A stretch of DNA of 64,000 nt, taken from the NCBI RefSeq assembly GCF_036250065.1, contig NZ_CP109199.1:3968001-4032000 (forward strand). The letters run 5' to 3'. Source of the DNA: Micromonospora sp. NBC_01699 (lineage in GTDB: Bacteria > Actinomycetota > Actinomycetes > Mycobacteriales > Micromonosporaceae). The translations under genes and the position numbers were made by a program. Under the pieces are notes generated by a model. The model had not been told where the DNA came from, did no database searches, and saw only the letters and a list, made by a program, of their open reading frames with translations. This document shows, in pieces, positions 8,984 through 17,562 of this stretch; position 1 is the first letter of the stretch, and every line of letters starts with the position of its first letter.

Positions 8984-9868
8984 TCAGCCCGAGGTACGAC
9001 CGGAGAGCTGCTCGACCACCTTCAGCAGCGCCGAGTGGTCGAGTCCACCGTGCCCCTGCACCTTCAGCGCGGCGATGAGCTGGGCGACCGCCGCACCGAG
9101 CGGGATCACCACTCCGGCCTCCCGCGCCGCCGAGGTGACGATCCCCATGTCCTTGTGGTGCAGGTCGATCCGGAAGCCGGGCTCGAACTGCCGGGCCAGC
9201 ATGCCGGGCGCCTTCAGGTCGAGGATCCGGTTACCGGCCAGACCGCCGGCGAGCACCCGGATCGCCGCCTCGGTGTCCACCCCGTACGCCTCAAGGAAGA
9301 CGATCGCCTCGGCGACGAGTTCGATCGTCCCGGCGACGATCAGCTGGTTGGCCGCCTTGACGGTCTGGCCGGAGCCGTGCGGCCCGACGTGGACGATGGT
9401 GGCACCGACCACCTCCAGCACCGGACGGGCGGTCTCGAAGTCGGCCGCGTCGCCGCCGACCATGATCGACAATGTGCCCTCGATCGCGCCCCGTTCGCCA
9501 CCGCTGACCGGCGCGTCGAGCACCCGTACGCGGTAGGGCTTCGCCGCCTCGGCCACGACCTGCGCGGTCTTGGGCGAGATGCTGCTCGTGTCGATCCAGA
9601 GCTGCCCCGGGCGGGCGGTGGCGAGGATGCCGTTGTCGCCGAGGGCGAGCGCCTCGACGTCGGGTGAGTCGGGCACCATCGTGACGACCACGTCGGACTC
9701 CCGGACCACCTCGACGAGCCCACCGGCCGCCCGGCCGCCGCTGGCCGCGAGCGCCTCGGTGCGCGCCGGACTGTAGTCGTAGCCGATCACGTCGAAGCCG
9801 GCCTTGACCAGGTTGGTGGCCATCGGGCCGCCCATGATGCCGAGTCCGATGAAACCCACGCGTGTCAT
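8984..9868 (-). CDS. glxR: 2-hydroxy-3-oxopropionate (tartronate semialdehyde) reductase
   Basis: NAD(P)-dependent beta-hydroxyacid dehydrogenase reducing tartronate semialdehyde to D-glycerate in glyoxylate assimilation. 294 residues. N-terminal Rossmann motif GFIGLGIMGGPMA (5-17), substrate motif DAPVSGGERGAIEGTLSIMVGG (118 onward), and catalytic Lys171 in GQTVKAANQ. ATG at 9868 follows GAGGAGA. First gene of a two-gene operon with the pyruvate kinase-like gene; palindrome S3 lies 107 bases upstream. Other members of the family reduce hydroxyisobutyrate or other beta-hydroxyacids; the GGERGA motif and location favour the tartronate semialdehyde enzyme. Confidence 0.85.
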   Translation of the reverse strand: MTRVGFIGLGIMGGPMATNLVKAGFDVIGYDYSPARTEALAASGGRAAGGLVEVVRESDVVVTMVPDSPDVEALALGDNGILATARPGQLWIDTSSISPKTAQVVAEAAKPYRVRVLDAPVSGGERGAIEGTLSIMVGGDAADFETARPVLEVVGATIVHVGPHGSGQTVKAANQLIVAGTIELVAEAIVFLEAYGVDTEAAIRVLAGGLAGNRILDLKAPGMLARQFEPGFRIDLHHKDMGIVTSAAREAGVVIPLGAAVAQLIAALKVQGHGGLDHSALLKVVEQLSGRTSG

Positions 9869-10071
9869 ATCAGCGATCTCCTCACGTTGCTCCAGGTCGC
9901 ACTGCCGGCGCGGCGGGGTGGTCGGTCGGGCCGCCGCCCGTCCACCCGGCGGGAGACACCGCCCTCTAGGATTCTGTATGCAGTATGGAGGTCAGTCAAG
10001 GCATGGTTCGGGACAGCACCCGGCCCACTCGCGCGTCTGCGCGGGTGGGCCGACCGTGAGGTGTGCCCGGA
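9869..10071. other. Promoter region of glxR
   Basis: 203 bases between glxR and the PP2C gene. Contains the palindrome-like site S3 and no convincing gene. Confidence 0.5.
9975..9987. promoter_or_regulatory. Operator candidate S3, TGTATGCAGTATG
   Basis: Third exact match to TGYATRCNGTATG, upstream of glxR. Its left arm is less palindromic than in S1 and S2. Confidence 0.55.
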
Positions 10072-11289
10072 CTAGCCGGCGGACGAGTGGCGGCGGAGGC
10101 TCAGCAGGGCGATGTCGTCCTCCGGTTGCTCGACACCGAGCGTCGACATGACGGACACGCAGACCTCTTCGGCGGAGGCCGGCCGGATGATCGCACGCAG
10201 GCGCTCAAGTCCGATGTCGATGAGCTCGTCCCGGCGCTCGACCAACCCGTCCGTGTAGCAGACGAGGACCGCCTCCGGCGGGAAGTCGACCACCGTGGTC
10301 CGGCGGCGGCGCACCCGGCCGACGCCCAGTGGCGGATCGACGGGGAGCGTCAGGAGGTCGGCCGGACATCCGGGGCGCACCAGCATGGGCGGCAGGTGAC
10401 CGGCCAGGGACACGTGCAGTCGATCCCGTTCCGGGCTGACCATGACGTACAGGACGGTGGCCAGGTTGCCGGCCTCGAAGTGGTGGACCTTGCGATCGAG
10501 GCGGGTCAACGCGTCCGCCGGATCGTCACACTCCAGCGTGTACGCGCGCAGCGCGCTGCGCAGCCGCCCCATCACCACGGCCGCGGCCAGCCCGTGCCCG
10601 GACACGTCGCCCACGACCAGGCCGAGCCATCCCGACGGGAGGGCGAAGACGTCGTACCAGTCGCCGCCGATGCCGGCCTGGTGACCGGGGACGTACCGGG
10701 CGGCCGTGTCGACGCCGGGCACGTTCGGCAGGCGCGCGGGCAGCAGGCTCCGCTGGAGGGCGAGCGCGGCGGCGCGGTCGATGCTACTCAGTCGCGCCTG
10801 ACACGCCAGCGCGGCGCGATCGGCCACGAGTTGCAGCAGGTGGACGTCGTCCGGAGTGAACCGCCGTACGGCACGGGTGCCGACGTGCAGGACCCCGACG
10901 AGGTCCTTGCCGGCGAGCATCGGTACGCCGACCAGCGAGCGGATGCCCTTGTGCCACAGCACCGGGCTGACCGCGTCGGCCCGCTCCAGCCGCTCGATCA
11001 CGACCGGCTGCTTGTCGCGCGCGACCCGCCCGGTGAAGCCGTGGCCGACGGGAAGCCGGAAGCCCTGGCGAAGCTCCTCCTCAAGACCCCTCGACGCGGT
11101 GGCCACGAGCTGCCCGGCGTGCGGGTCGACCAACAGGATCGCTGCGGTGTCGACCCGCAGCAGGTCCCGTACCCGGCCCAGCAGTTCGTCGAGTAGCTCG
11201 TCCACGTCGAGCCGGGACAGGGCCGCGTCGGTCACCGCCTCGATCCGGCGCAAACGCTCGACACTCCCGGTGTCACCTGCCTCGATCAC
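10072..11289 (-). CDS. GAF-domain PP2C-family serine phosphatase (RsbU/SpoIIE type)
   Basis: 405 residues: GAF sensor domain about 20-165 and SpoIIE/PP2C phosphatase domain about 185-400. Metal-binding motifs GGDWYD (208-213) and GDVSGHG (227-233) and the C-terminal TDGLVE and EDDIALL are intact, so catalysis is expected. Such proteins dephosphorylate anti-anti-sigma factors in partner-switching pathways; the GAF domain would sense a small ligand or redox cue. GTG start with a weak ribosome site. Divergent from an RsbW-like kinase 278 bases away, which is a natural opponent in such a switch, though no anti-anti-sigma (STAS) gene is in the window. Confidence 0.88.
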   Translation of the reverse strand: MIEAGDTGSVERLRRIEAVTDAALSRLDVDELLDELLGRVRDLLRVDTAAILLVDPHAGQLVATASRGLEEELRQGFRLPVGHGFTGRVARDKQPVVIERLERADAVSPVLWHKGIRSLVGVPMLAGKDLVGVLHVGTRAVRRFTPDDVHLLQLVADRAALACQARLSSIDRAAALALQRSLLPARLPNVPGVDTAARYVPGHQAGIGGDWYDVFALPSGWLGLVVGDVSGHGLAAAVVMGRLRSALRAYTLECDDPADALTRLDRKVHHFEAGNLATVLYVMVSPERDRLHVSLAGHLPPMLVRPGCPADLLTLPVDPPLGVGRVRRRRTTVVDFPPEAVLVCYTDGLVERRDELIDIGLERLRAIIRPASAEEVCVSVMSTLGVEQPEDDIALLSLRRHSSAG

Positions 11290-11566
11290 GGGACGAGCCT
11301 AGCCTCAGCCCGACCGGGCGTGGCCACCCCCGGACGCGACCGGCCGGCGGCGGTAGCATCTAGCCAACTTTTGCCGATCACGATCGGAGGGATCCGCAGC
11401 AGTTCCGGTGAGGTCGGGGTCGGCGGCGTTCCGAAACCCCGACGGTTGCCGAACACGACAAGCACGCCGCCGCCGCATTCCGCCCGGCCTTTCGGGCAAC
11501 TCGGCCCGCTTCGACGGCCCCGGATCGCCCGTGCGGAAGGTCGAACCAGGTCAGAAAGGGACTGCC

Positions 11567-12007
11567 GTGACCGGGCATCCCCCACCCGACACACCACCAT
11601 TCGGCACCAACCAACTACTTCTCGTATCCATCTTCGACGCGGGCCGGTTCACCGAGGTCCGCCACGCGGTCGACGCCGTGATCCGCCGTTGCCGGCTGAG
11701 CGCCGAGAAGGCCGCGGACTTCGTCACGGCCGTCAACGAAGTCATGATCAATGCCGTCCGCCACGGCGGCGGCAGCGGCGAGTTGCGCCTGTGGGAAAGC
11801 GCCCAACTGGTGTGCGAGGTCCGCGACCGCGGGCCGGGTTTCCCGGCGGCCGGGTACCTCAACCGCAGCCAGCGGCCGACACCCTCCCCCGACGGCGGGA
11901 TGGGTCTGTGGATCGTCCAACAGACGACCGACACCCTCTCGATCGACAGCGGGCCGGCGGGTACCACCGTCCGGATCGGCGCCGCGCTCGCTCCGCGTAC
12001 CTCCTAG
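11567..12007 (+). CDS. RsbW-like anti-sigma regulatory serine kinase (HATPase)
   Basis: 146 residues with a GHKL ATPase fold. N-box NEVMINAVRHG (57-67), G1 box DRGPGF (87-92) and G2 box GGMGLWIV (110-117) are present. GTG at 11567 is chosen because AAAGGG ends 6 bases upstream and the product has normal RsbW length; the reading frame is open further upstream without conservation. Predicted to bind a sigma factor and phosphorylate an anti-anti-sigma antagonist. The divergent GAF-PP2C gene is the likely counteracting phosphatase. Confidence 0.82.
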   Translation: MTGHPPPDTPPFGTNQLLLVSIFDAGRFTEVRHAVDAVIRRCRLSAEKAADFVTAVNEVMINAVRHGGGSGELRLWESAQLVCEVRDRGPGFPAAGYLNRSQRPTPSPDGGMGLWIVQQTTDTLSIDSGPAGTTVRIGAALAPRTS

Positions 12008-12077
12008 GCCCCTCGTCTCGGGAGGACGTTCCTCGCGGTGGCGCGGGCCGGCGGGTGACCGGGCCGAGGCAGCGCCG

Positions 12078-14207
12078 CTACTGGCCGGGGACCGCCCGCA
12101 GACGCCGTTCGGCGGCCGGCGTACGACGTCCGGCGACCACGTCGCTGCGCCAGCGGCTGACGTACTTCGCCGCGGTGGTGCGCTCGGCCGCACTGAGCCG
12201 CAGTCGGTCCACCGCCAGGTCGGTCAGGGCGGAGTTCTCCCGTTCGTCCCCGGCCGGCACCTCCTCGTCCAGCAGGCCGTAGACCCGGGCCCGGAGCGAG
12301 CCTTCCGTATTGGACGGCACGGACGCCACGCCTCGGGCCGGCCGCACCGGCTCCGCCGCCGCCACGGAGCCGACCTGCGACGGAGGCTGGGTACGGGTTG
12401 CCGCCGCGGCCACCAGGTCGGGCAACGGTCGGTCCAGCAGCGGTACGGCCGACATGCCGTCCTCCGGCTCGACCGGCAGCCCCCGCTCCGATACCGGCTC
12501 CCGCTCGTCCGTGACCCGCGCGGACTCCGGCGCCCGTTCGGCCCCGATCCGCGCCGACACCGACCGCCGTTCGGCCCCGACACGACCGGACGACTCCCGC
12601 GCCGCCACGCTCCGCCCCGACACCGCCTCCCGCTCCGGCGCGGTACGGACGGATGCACTCTCCCGCTCGGGTGCGGTACGGCCCGACGCGGTCTCCCGCT
12701 CGGGTGCGGTACGCGCGGGTCGGCGCTGCTGGGCGGTGGAGAAGATCGCGCTCACCTCGGCCGTCAGCGCGTCCCATCGGGGGCGGCCCGACTCCGACCG
12801 GTCCCCCGGATCGACGGTCCCGTTCCGCTCGGGGTCCGAGCGCGGCGTGCCCTCCTCTGCCCCGGCGGTGACGGCCGGGGTGGGACGGTCGACCGCCGGT
12901 GTCGGCGCCTGGTCGGCCGGATCGTCCGGTCCGGCCACCGGTTGCGTCGGCGCGGGTGCCGGGTCGACCAACGTCGGGTCCGGGTCGACCCCGGCGCTCG
13001 GCGCGACCCGCTCACCCGTCGGGGCACCCCGGTCGACCAGCGCGATCGACACCGACTCGACCGGCGCGTGCTCGGCGTCGTCGGAGGAGGCGCCCGGAGC
13101 CGACCGAACGTCGTCGGCATCGGCCGGGGTACCCGCGATCGACCGGGTGTCGGCATCGTCGCGGGGCCCGCCCGCGATCGACCGGACGTCGGTGGCGCCG
13201 TGCGACGTGGCCGGGAAGGAGCGGGTGTCCGGGCCGGTCAGGGACGGGGTGGGGGTCGCGAGGGCATCGGTGAGCAGTTGTCCGGCCGAGGCGAGCACCG
13301 CGGCGTCGAGCGGTGCGCCGCGCCGTCGCCACCGTCGCCGGCGACCGGCGGGCAGGTTGCCGGCGAGCACGCGGGCGGGTGCGAGGTCCGCCGCGATGAG
13401 CGCGGTCAGCCCGTCGTAGTCGGCGCGCTCGGCCAGCCGGCGGGCAATCTCGTCGAGGTCGTAGACGGCCACCGCGATGTCCGCCGTGGTCCCGTCCAGC
13501 GCTCGCCTGATCTTGCGACGCAGCACCTTGGCCAGGGCGGTCTGCCGGCGCTCGGTCCGTACCTGCGCGCGGGCCGCGTCGAGCGAGCCGTACAGGCCCA
13601 GTCCGGGCGCGGCCTTCGCCAGCGAACGGGCCCGCCGGGTCAGCATCGGGTGCCGCAGCCAGTGCCCGACCACCTCGTACGCGGGCGGCGTGGGCGGTAG
13701 CTGGCGCTTGGCCCGCAGCCGGTCCCGGCGCTTGTTTTCCGTGTTCATCAACCACACCAGGTAGCCCAGCAGTGACATGCCGCCGTAGAAGCCGCCTTCG
13801 AGGTGGTTGTCGTGGGCCAGCCAGTTGAACGCCACCGCTCCGCCGGCGATGGCGGCGGAGAGCACCCGCGAGAGGGTGGCGTGCTCGCCCAACCGGCGGC
13901 GCACATCCGCGTTGGCGAGCACCACCATGCCGCCGAGTTCCAGGGCGCCGACCGCTGGAAGCGCCACGTACCAGGGCATGCCCAGCGCCTCCATCGCGCC
14001 GGACACCTGACCACCGAGCGCGATGAGCAGCACCACCACGTAGAAGGCGGTACGCATCCGGGTGGTGGCACGCACCGCGGCGGCCAGGTCGGCGTCCTCC
14101 GTCGGCGGCGGGCCGTCGACCGCCCCCGGACCGGCTGTACGGCCCCGCCCGGTGGGTGACCCGTTCGCCGGCTCGTCCTGCCAGTACCGGCCCTGGACTC
14201 CAGACAT
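12078..14207 (-). CDS. DUF2637-like (SpdB-like) multi-pass membrane protein with repetitive tail
   Basis: 709 residues. Residues about 45-165 hold four hydrophobic segments (YVVVLLIALGGQVSGAMEAL; YVALPAVGALELGGMVVLA; VLSAAIAGGAVAFNWLAH; YGGMSLLGYLVWLMN), the layout of DUF2637/Spd proteins found on actinomycete plasmids, integrative elements and chromosomes. A basic region follows, then a long acidic, proline/alanine-rich stretch. In the tail, short units of the type RTAPERE(x)AS repeat, and a DVRSIAG-like unit repeats earlier. The last 75 residues (SLRARVYGLLDEEVPAG ... YVSRWRSDV) look like a compact helical or helix-turn-helix domain. Function unknown; the family is associated with mycelial plasmid spreading and septal or regulatory roles. 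No transfer genes are nearby. Confidence 0.65.
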   Translation of the reverse strand: MSGVQGRYWQDEPANGSPTGRGRTAGPGAVDGPPPTEDADLAAAVRATTRMRTAFYVVVLLIALGGQVSGAMEALGMPWYVALPAVGALELGGMVVLANADVRRRLGEHATLSRVLSAAIAGGAVAFNWLAHDNHLEGGFYGGMSLLGYLVWLMNTENKRRDRLRAKRQLPPTPPAYEVVGHWLRHPMLTRRARSLAKAAPGLGLYGSLDAARAQVRTERRQTALAKVLRRKIRRALDGTTADIAVAVYDLDEIARRLAERADYDGLTALIAADLAPARVLAGNLPAGRRRRWRRRGAPLDAAVLASAGQLLTDALATPTPSLTGPDTRSFPATSHGATDVRSIAGGPRDDADTRSIAGTPADADDVRSAPGASSDDAEHAPVESVSIALVDRGAPTGERVAPSAGVDPDPTLVDPAPAPTQPVAGPDDPADQAPTPAVDRPTPAVTAGAEEGTPRSDPERNGTVDPGDRSESGRPRWDALTAEVSAIFSTAQQRRPARTAPERETASGRTAPERESASVRTAPEREAVSGRSVAARESSGRVGAERRSVSARIGAERAPESARVTDEREPVSERGLPVEPEDGMSAVPLLDRPLPDLVAAAATRTQPPSQVGSVAAAEPVRPARGVASVPSNTEGSLRARVYGLLDEEVPAGDERENSALTDLAVDRLRLSAAERTTAAKYVSRWRSDVVAGRRTPAAERRLRAVPGQ

Positions 14208-14517
14208 CGGGTTGCGCTCCCTCTCCTCGGGACCCGACCGCTGCCGGACGGCAATGGTCGGGTCCTACCGGCACCGCCCAAGCCTTCGACAGGCACGCCG
14301 AACTCCCGGTCCGGTGGGCGCGACATCGGGGGCCGCAACCGCGCCGAACCACCCGAAACGCCCCCACAACATAGACCCCGTCCCCTGCCTCGATCGACCG
14401 GGTAAGGCGGGTGGTGAACACCGCCGGATCGGGGTCCGCGACACCACCGGCGTGACCAGCCGGAACATCAGGGTGACCGCGGAGCGCGACCGAGCCACTA
14501 CCTCGACCGGGCCGGGC
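14208..14517. other. Intergenic region upstream of the DUF2637-like gene
   Basis: 310 bases without a supported gene. It carries one strong hairpin (14230-14265) close to the DUF2637-like start; the rest shows nothing recognisable. Confidence 0.4.
14230..14265. promoter_or_regulatory. Leader hairpin before the DUF2637-like gene
   Basis: Perfect 10-bp arms GGACCCGACC / GGTCGGGTCC enclosing a second small hairpin TGCCG-GA-CGGCA. It sits 23-58 bases upstream of the ATG at 14207, so it would be in the mRNA leader or act as an operator. Confidence 0.45.
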
Positions 14518-15513
14518 TCACCGCTGGGCGGTCTCGATGCTGCCCCGCCACCACGGCGTCTCGACGAAGCCGCGACGCAACACCAGCAGCACCACGCTCG
14601 CCGTCCACCCCTGTACGCCCTCCATCCGGCCGAGGGTGTTGGTGGTGAACTGGAACAGGTCCTGGGTGGTGGGCAGGATCAGCTCGCACATCAGCGCGTT
14701 GTTGCTGAGCATCGCGGCCACGTACCGGACGCCGCGGTAGCGGGAGAGGGTCCGCGCGACCGAGTCGAGGAACGGCGGGGCGACGGTGATGTTGAGCACG
14801 ATCTCCGACTCGAAACCCAGGGCCGGTGCCGGAACCAGGGTCGTGACCAGGATGCAGCCACGGCTGAGCAGCGTCTCGAAGCGTCGGCGTACGGTGCTCT
14901 CGTTCAACCCGACCTCGGCGGCGACGGTCCGGAAGCTGGACCGGCCGTCCTCGCGCATCAGGTCGATGATCTGGCGGTCGACGGCGTCGAAGTGGCTCGG
15001 GTCGCACTGGTGCGCCTCGGCCACCTCCTCCGGCGGGGCGTCGCTGAGCAACTGCCGGCTCCAGTCGTGCGACACCTTGTACACGTGCAGGGTGAGGTCG
15101 GTGTCGCAGCGCTGCACCCCGTCGATGGCGAGGATCCGCTCGACGATCCGGGCCTGCAACGACTCCTCCCGGCGCAGGTTCAGCTCGGCCAGAATGTCGT
15201 ACGGGCCGGTGACCAGGCTGAGGAAGCGCAGGTCGGCATGGCGGACCAGTTCGGCGAGCACGTCCATCTGCGTACCGGGTTCGCAGGTGATGCGCAGCAC
15301 GAACAGGTCCGCCGCCCCGGCGTGGTTGTTGCCGGGGATCGCCGCGACCCGGACGACGCCCTCGCGCAGCAGTTGCTGACCGCGCCGGGCGACGGTCGCG
15401 ACCGAGCTGCCGGAGAGTTCAGCGATCTCCGTCCAGCTGGCCCGACCGTCGCTCTGCAACGCGGCGATGATCCGCCGGTCGAGGTCGTCGAGGTGGTCGG
15501 TGCTACTGCTCAT
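14518..15513 (-). CDS. Lrp/AsnC-family regulator, tandem-duplicated
   Basis: 331 residues from ATG at 15513, about twice the usual 150. Two copies of the family unit are visible: HTH DLDRRIIAALQSDGRASWTE (about 9-28) followed by a RAM ligand-binding domain, then a second HTH AVDRQIIDLMREDGRSSFRT (about 177-196) and a second RAM domain. The first four codons overlap the stop of the upstream hydrolase, so it is translated as the last gene of the peptide operon. Lrp-type regulators sense amino acids; here the likely role is feedback control of peptide uptake by its products. Double-Lrp proteins are known in actinobacteria. Confidence 0.88.
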   Translation of the reverse strand: MSSSTDHLDDLDRRIIAALQSDGRASWTEIAELSGSSVATVARRGQQLLREGVVRVAAIPGNNHAGAADLFVLRITCEPGTQMDVLAELVRHADLRFLSLVTGPYDILAELNLRREESLQARIVERILAIDGVQRCDTDLTLHVYKVSHDWSRQLLSDAPPEEVAEAHQCDPSHFDAVDRQIIDLMREDGRSSFRTVAAEVGLNESTVRRRFETLLSRGCILVTTLVPAPALGFESEIVLNITVAPPFLDSVARTLSRYRGVRYVAAMLSNNALMCELILPTTQDLFQFTTNTLGRMEGVQGWTASVVLLVLRRGFVETPWWRGSIETAQR

Positions 15514-16348
15514 CGGCGCCAATCTCGTGGAGGAAGTCCCGTACCACCTGTCGCCACCGCTGCGCCTCTTCGATCTGCGGCGAGTGGCCGGACTTTTCGA
15601 ACACGACGAGCCTAGCGTCCGGAATCAGGGATGCAATTACCTCACTGCTCGCCACCGGCGTGATCCAGTCGTCCCGGCCGACGGTGACCAGGGTCGGGCA
15701 GGTGATCCGGTGCAGCTGCGACTTGATGTCGTAGTTCGGCATGTTGACGGAGAACGCGTAGTTGTGCGTCTCGTAGCGGTACGGCGTCGCCTCCACCCGC
15801 TCGGTGACCTTGGCCGGGTCGTACACGTGGTCGTAGAGCGGCAGGATCTCCCGCCAGCAGTCGCGCAGGTCCGCGTCGTCGCGGGTCTGCCCGGTGTTGA
15901 TCCGGTCGAGCTTGTCCAGGTCGATGCTGACCCGGGTGGAGGTCTCGGCGTTGTGCCGGGCGGCCTTGTCGTTCTCGTGGTCGGCCGAGGTGTCCCGCAG
16001 CACCAACGCGCGCACCCGCTCGGGGTGGCGGATGGCGTACTCCATCGAGATGAAGCCGCCGTACGAGCCGCCGGCCATCACGAACCGGTCGACGCCGGCC
16101 CACTCGCGCAGGCCGTCCACATCGGCCACCCACTGCTCGTGGCTGAACGGGCCGTTGCCCTCGCTGATCCCGGAGCCGCGGGCGTCGAAGACGATGACGC
16201 GGAAGGTGTCGGCGAACGGGCTGAAGGTGGCTCTCGGCTCGGTTCGCGAGCCGAGACCGGGCGCGCCGTGATGGGCGATCAGGACCGGCGCGTCGTCCGC
16301 GCCGAAGACCTCGACCTCTAGTTCGTTGCCGTTGATGGTGAGCCGCAC
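15503..16348 (-). CDS. Alpha/beta hydrolase, proline iminopeptidase-like
   Basis: 281 residues, alpha/beta hydrolase fold. HHGAPGLGS oxyanion segment (30-38), nucleophile elbow GGSYGG, VFDARGSG typical of prolyl aminopeptidases, and C-terminal histidine in KSGHSPQIEE. Catalytic aspartate is likely in GRDDWITP. The family releases N-terminal proline from peptides, though esterases and other hydrolases share the fold. Second last gene of the peptide operon; 42 bases after the M24 gene and overlapping the Lrp gene start by 11 bases. Confidence 0.82.
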   Translation of the reverse strand: MRLTINGNELEVEVFGADDAPVLIAHHGAPGLGSRTEPRATFSPFADTFRVIVFDARGSGISEGNGPFSHEQWVADVDGLREWAGVDRFVMAGGSYGGFISMEYAIRHPERVRALVLRDTSADHENDKAARHNAETSTRVSIDLDKLDRINTGQTRDDADLRDCWREILPLYDHVYDPAKVTERVEATPYRYETHNYAFSVNMPNYDIKSQLHRITCPTLVTVGRDDWITPVASSEVIASLIPDARLVVFEKSGHSPQIEEAQRWRQVVRDFLHEIGADEQ

Positions 16349-16390
16349 GGTCTTTCCTTTCCTACTGGAGCATTCGCCGGGGCGTCGGGC

Positions 16391-17557
16391 TCAGAGCGCG
16401 ACGACGACCTCGTCGAGGGAACGGGGGTACGAGGTGAACGGCCGGGCACCGTCGGCGGTGATCAGCATCGAGTCGGAGATGCGGTAGCCGGCGTGACCGG
16501 GGATGTAGATGCCCGGCTCGTTGGAGACCACCATGCCGACCTCAAGCGGGGTGTCGTCGCCGTCGGCGAGCCACGGCGGCTCGTGCATGCCCAGCCCGAT
16601 GCCGTGGCCCTGCCGGTGTCGCAGGTACTCGGCCAGTCCGGCGGCGCGGATCACGTCCAGGCACACGGTGTTCGCCCGCGAGCAGGGCACGCCGGGACGC
16701 AGTGCCTCGCCGCCGGTCTGCTGCGCCTGCCGGACCGCCTCGTAGTAGCGGCGCTGGTCGGCGGTGGGTTCGCCGAGGATGAACGTCCGCTCCCCCTCGA
16801 CGAACCGGCCGCCGACCGCGCAACCGAGGGAGAGCATGAAGGTGTCGCCGGGACGCAGCCGGTAACCCGAGGGCAGGGCGTGCGGGCGGGCGCTGTTCGG
16901 GCCGGCGTAGACCAGGCCGCCGGCCAGCGGCGAGACCACCACCACGTCGGCGTGTTCGGCGTACATGGTGCGGGTGCCGACGGTGGTGATGTGGTCGGCC
17001 AACTCGGCCTCGCTGGGCAGCTCACCGCCGCCCGCGACGGCGTCTTCGATCAGCGTACGGCCGGCGGCCAGCATCAGGTCGGTGATCCGGGCGGCCTCGG
17101 CGTGCAGGGCGATCTCCTCCGGCCGCTTGCGGTAGCGCGCCCGGGTGACCAGATCGGTACGGACCATCGTGGCGCCCGGGAACGCGGCGGTGACCTGGGC
17201 CAGCCGATCGACGCTCATGCTGCCGGCGTACCCGATCCGGCCGGTGACCGGGGCGAGGTAGCTGAACTGGGGACGCAGTCCGGGAAACTCCGGATAGGCG
17301 ACCAGTTCGGCTGCGCTGCGCTGCGCCTGCGCGTGCTCGCGTTCCAGTTCGGGCAGGAGCAGTCGGGTGGTTCCGTCGGTCGGGAGCAGCACCGCGACCG
17401 GCCGTTCGCCGGGGTGGTGGAAGAAGCCGGTCAGGTAGGCGACGTCCTCCGGGTCGTCGGCGAGCATCGCGTCGAGACCCTGGCGGGCCAGTTCGACGCG
17501 TACGTCGTCCTGGAGTGCGGTGTAGAAGGTGGGTGACAGCCGTTGGGTTTCCAGCAT
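16391..17557 (-). CDS. M24-family peptidase-like protein (Xaa-Pro dipeptidase / creatinase group)
   Basis: 388 residues from ATG at 17557 (GGAGG 10 bases upstream; 5 bases after the dppC stop). Two-domain layout: creatinase-like N-terminal domain and pita-bread C-terminal domain. GHGIGLGMHEPPWL and SNEPGIYIPG are conserved. The first two metal ligands of the M24 family, normally in D-x-G and D-x-T-R-T contexts, read SLG and EGERTF here, as in metal-free creatinase rather than prolidase. It may therefore be a C-N hydrolase such as a creatinase-type amidinohydrolase, although its operon context favours a peptide substrate. Confidence 0.8.
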   Translation of the reverse strand: MLETQRLSPTFYTALQDDVRVELARQGLDAMLADDPEDVAYLTGFFHHPGERPVAVLLPTDGTTRLLLPELEREHAQAQRSAAELVAYPEFPGLRPQFSYLAPVTGRIGYAGSMSVDRLAQVTAAFPGATMVRTDLVTRARYRKRPEEIALHAEAARITDLMLAAGRTLIEDAVAGGGELPSEAELADHITTVGTRTMYAEHADVVVVSPLAGGLVYAGPNSARPHALPSGYRLRPGDTFMLSLGCAVGGRFVEGERTFILGEPTADQRRYYEAVRQAQQTGGEALRPGVPCSRANTVCLDVIRAAGLAEYLRHRQGHGIGLGMHEPPWLADGDDTPLEVGMVVSNEPGIYIPGHAGYRISDSMLITADGARPFTSYPRSLDEVVVAL

Positions 17558-17562
17558 CGTTG

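Noticed and set aside
12078-14207. Integrative conjugative element suggested by the DUF2637/Spd-like protein
   Set aside because: No integrase, excisionase, replication or FtsK-type transfer gene and no tRNA attachment site are visible nearby.
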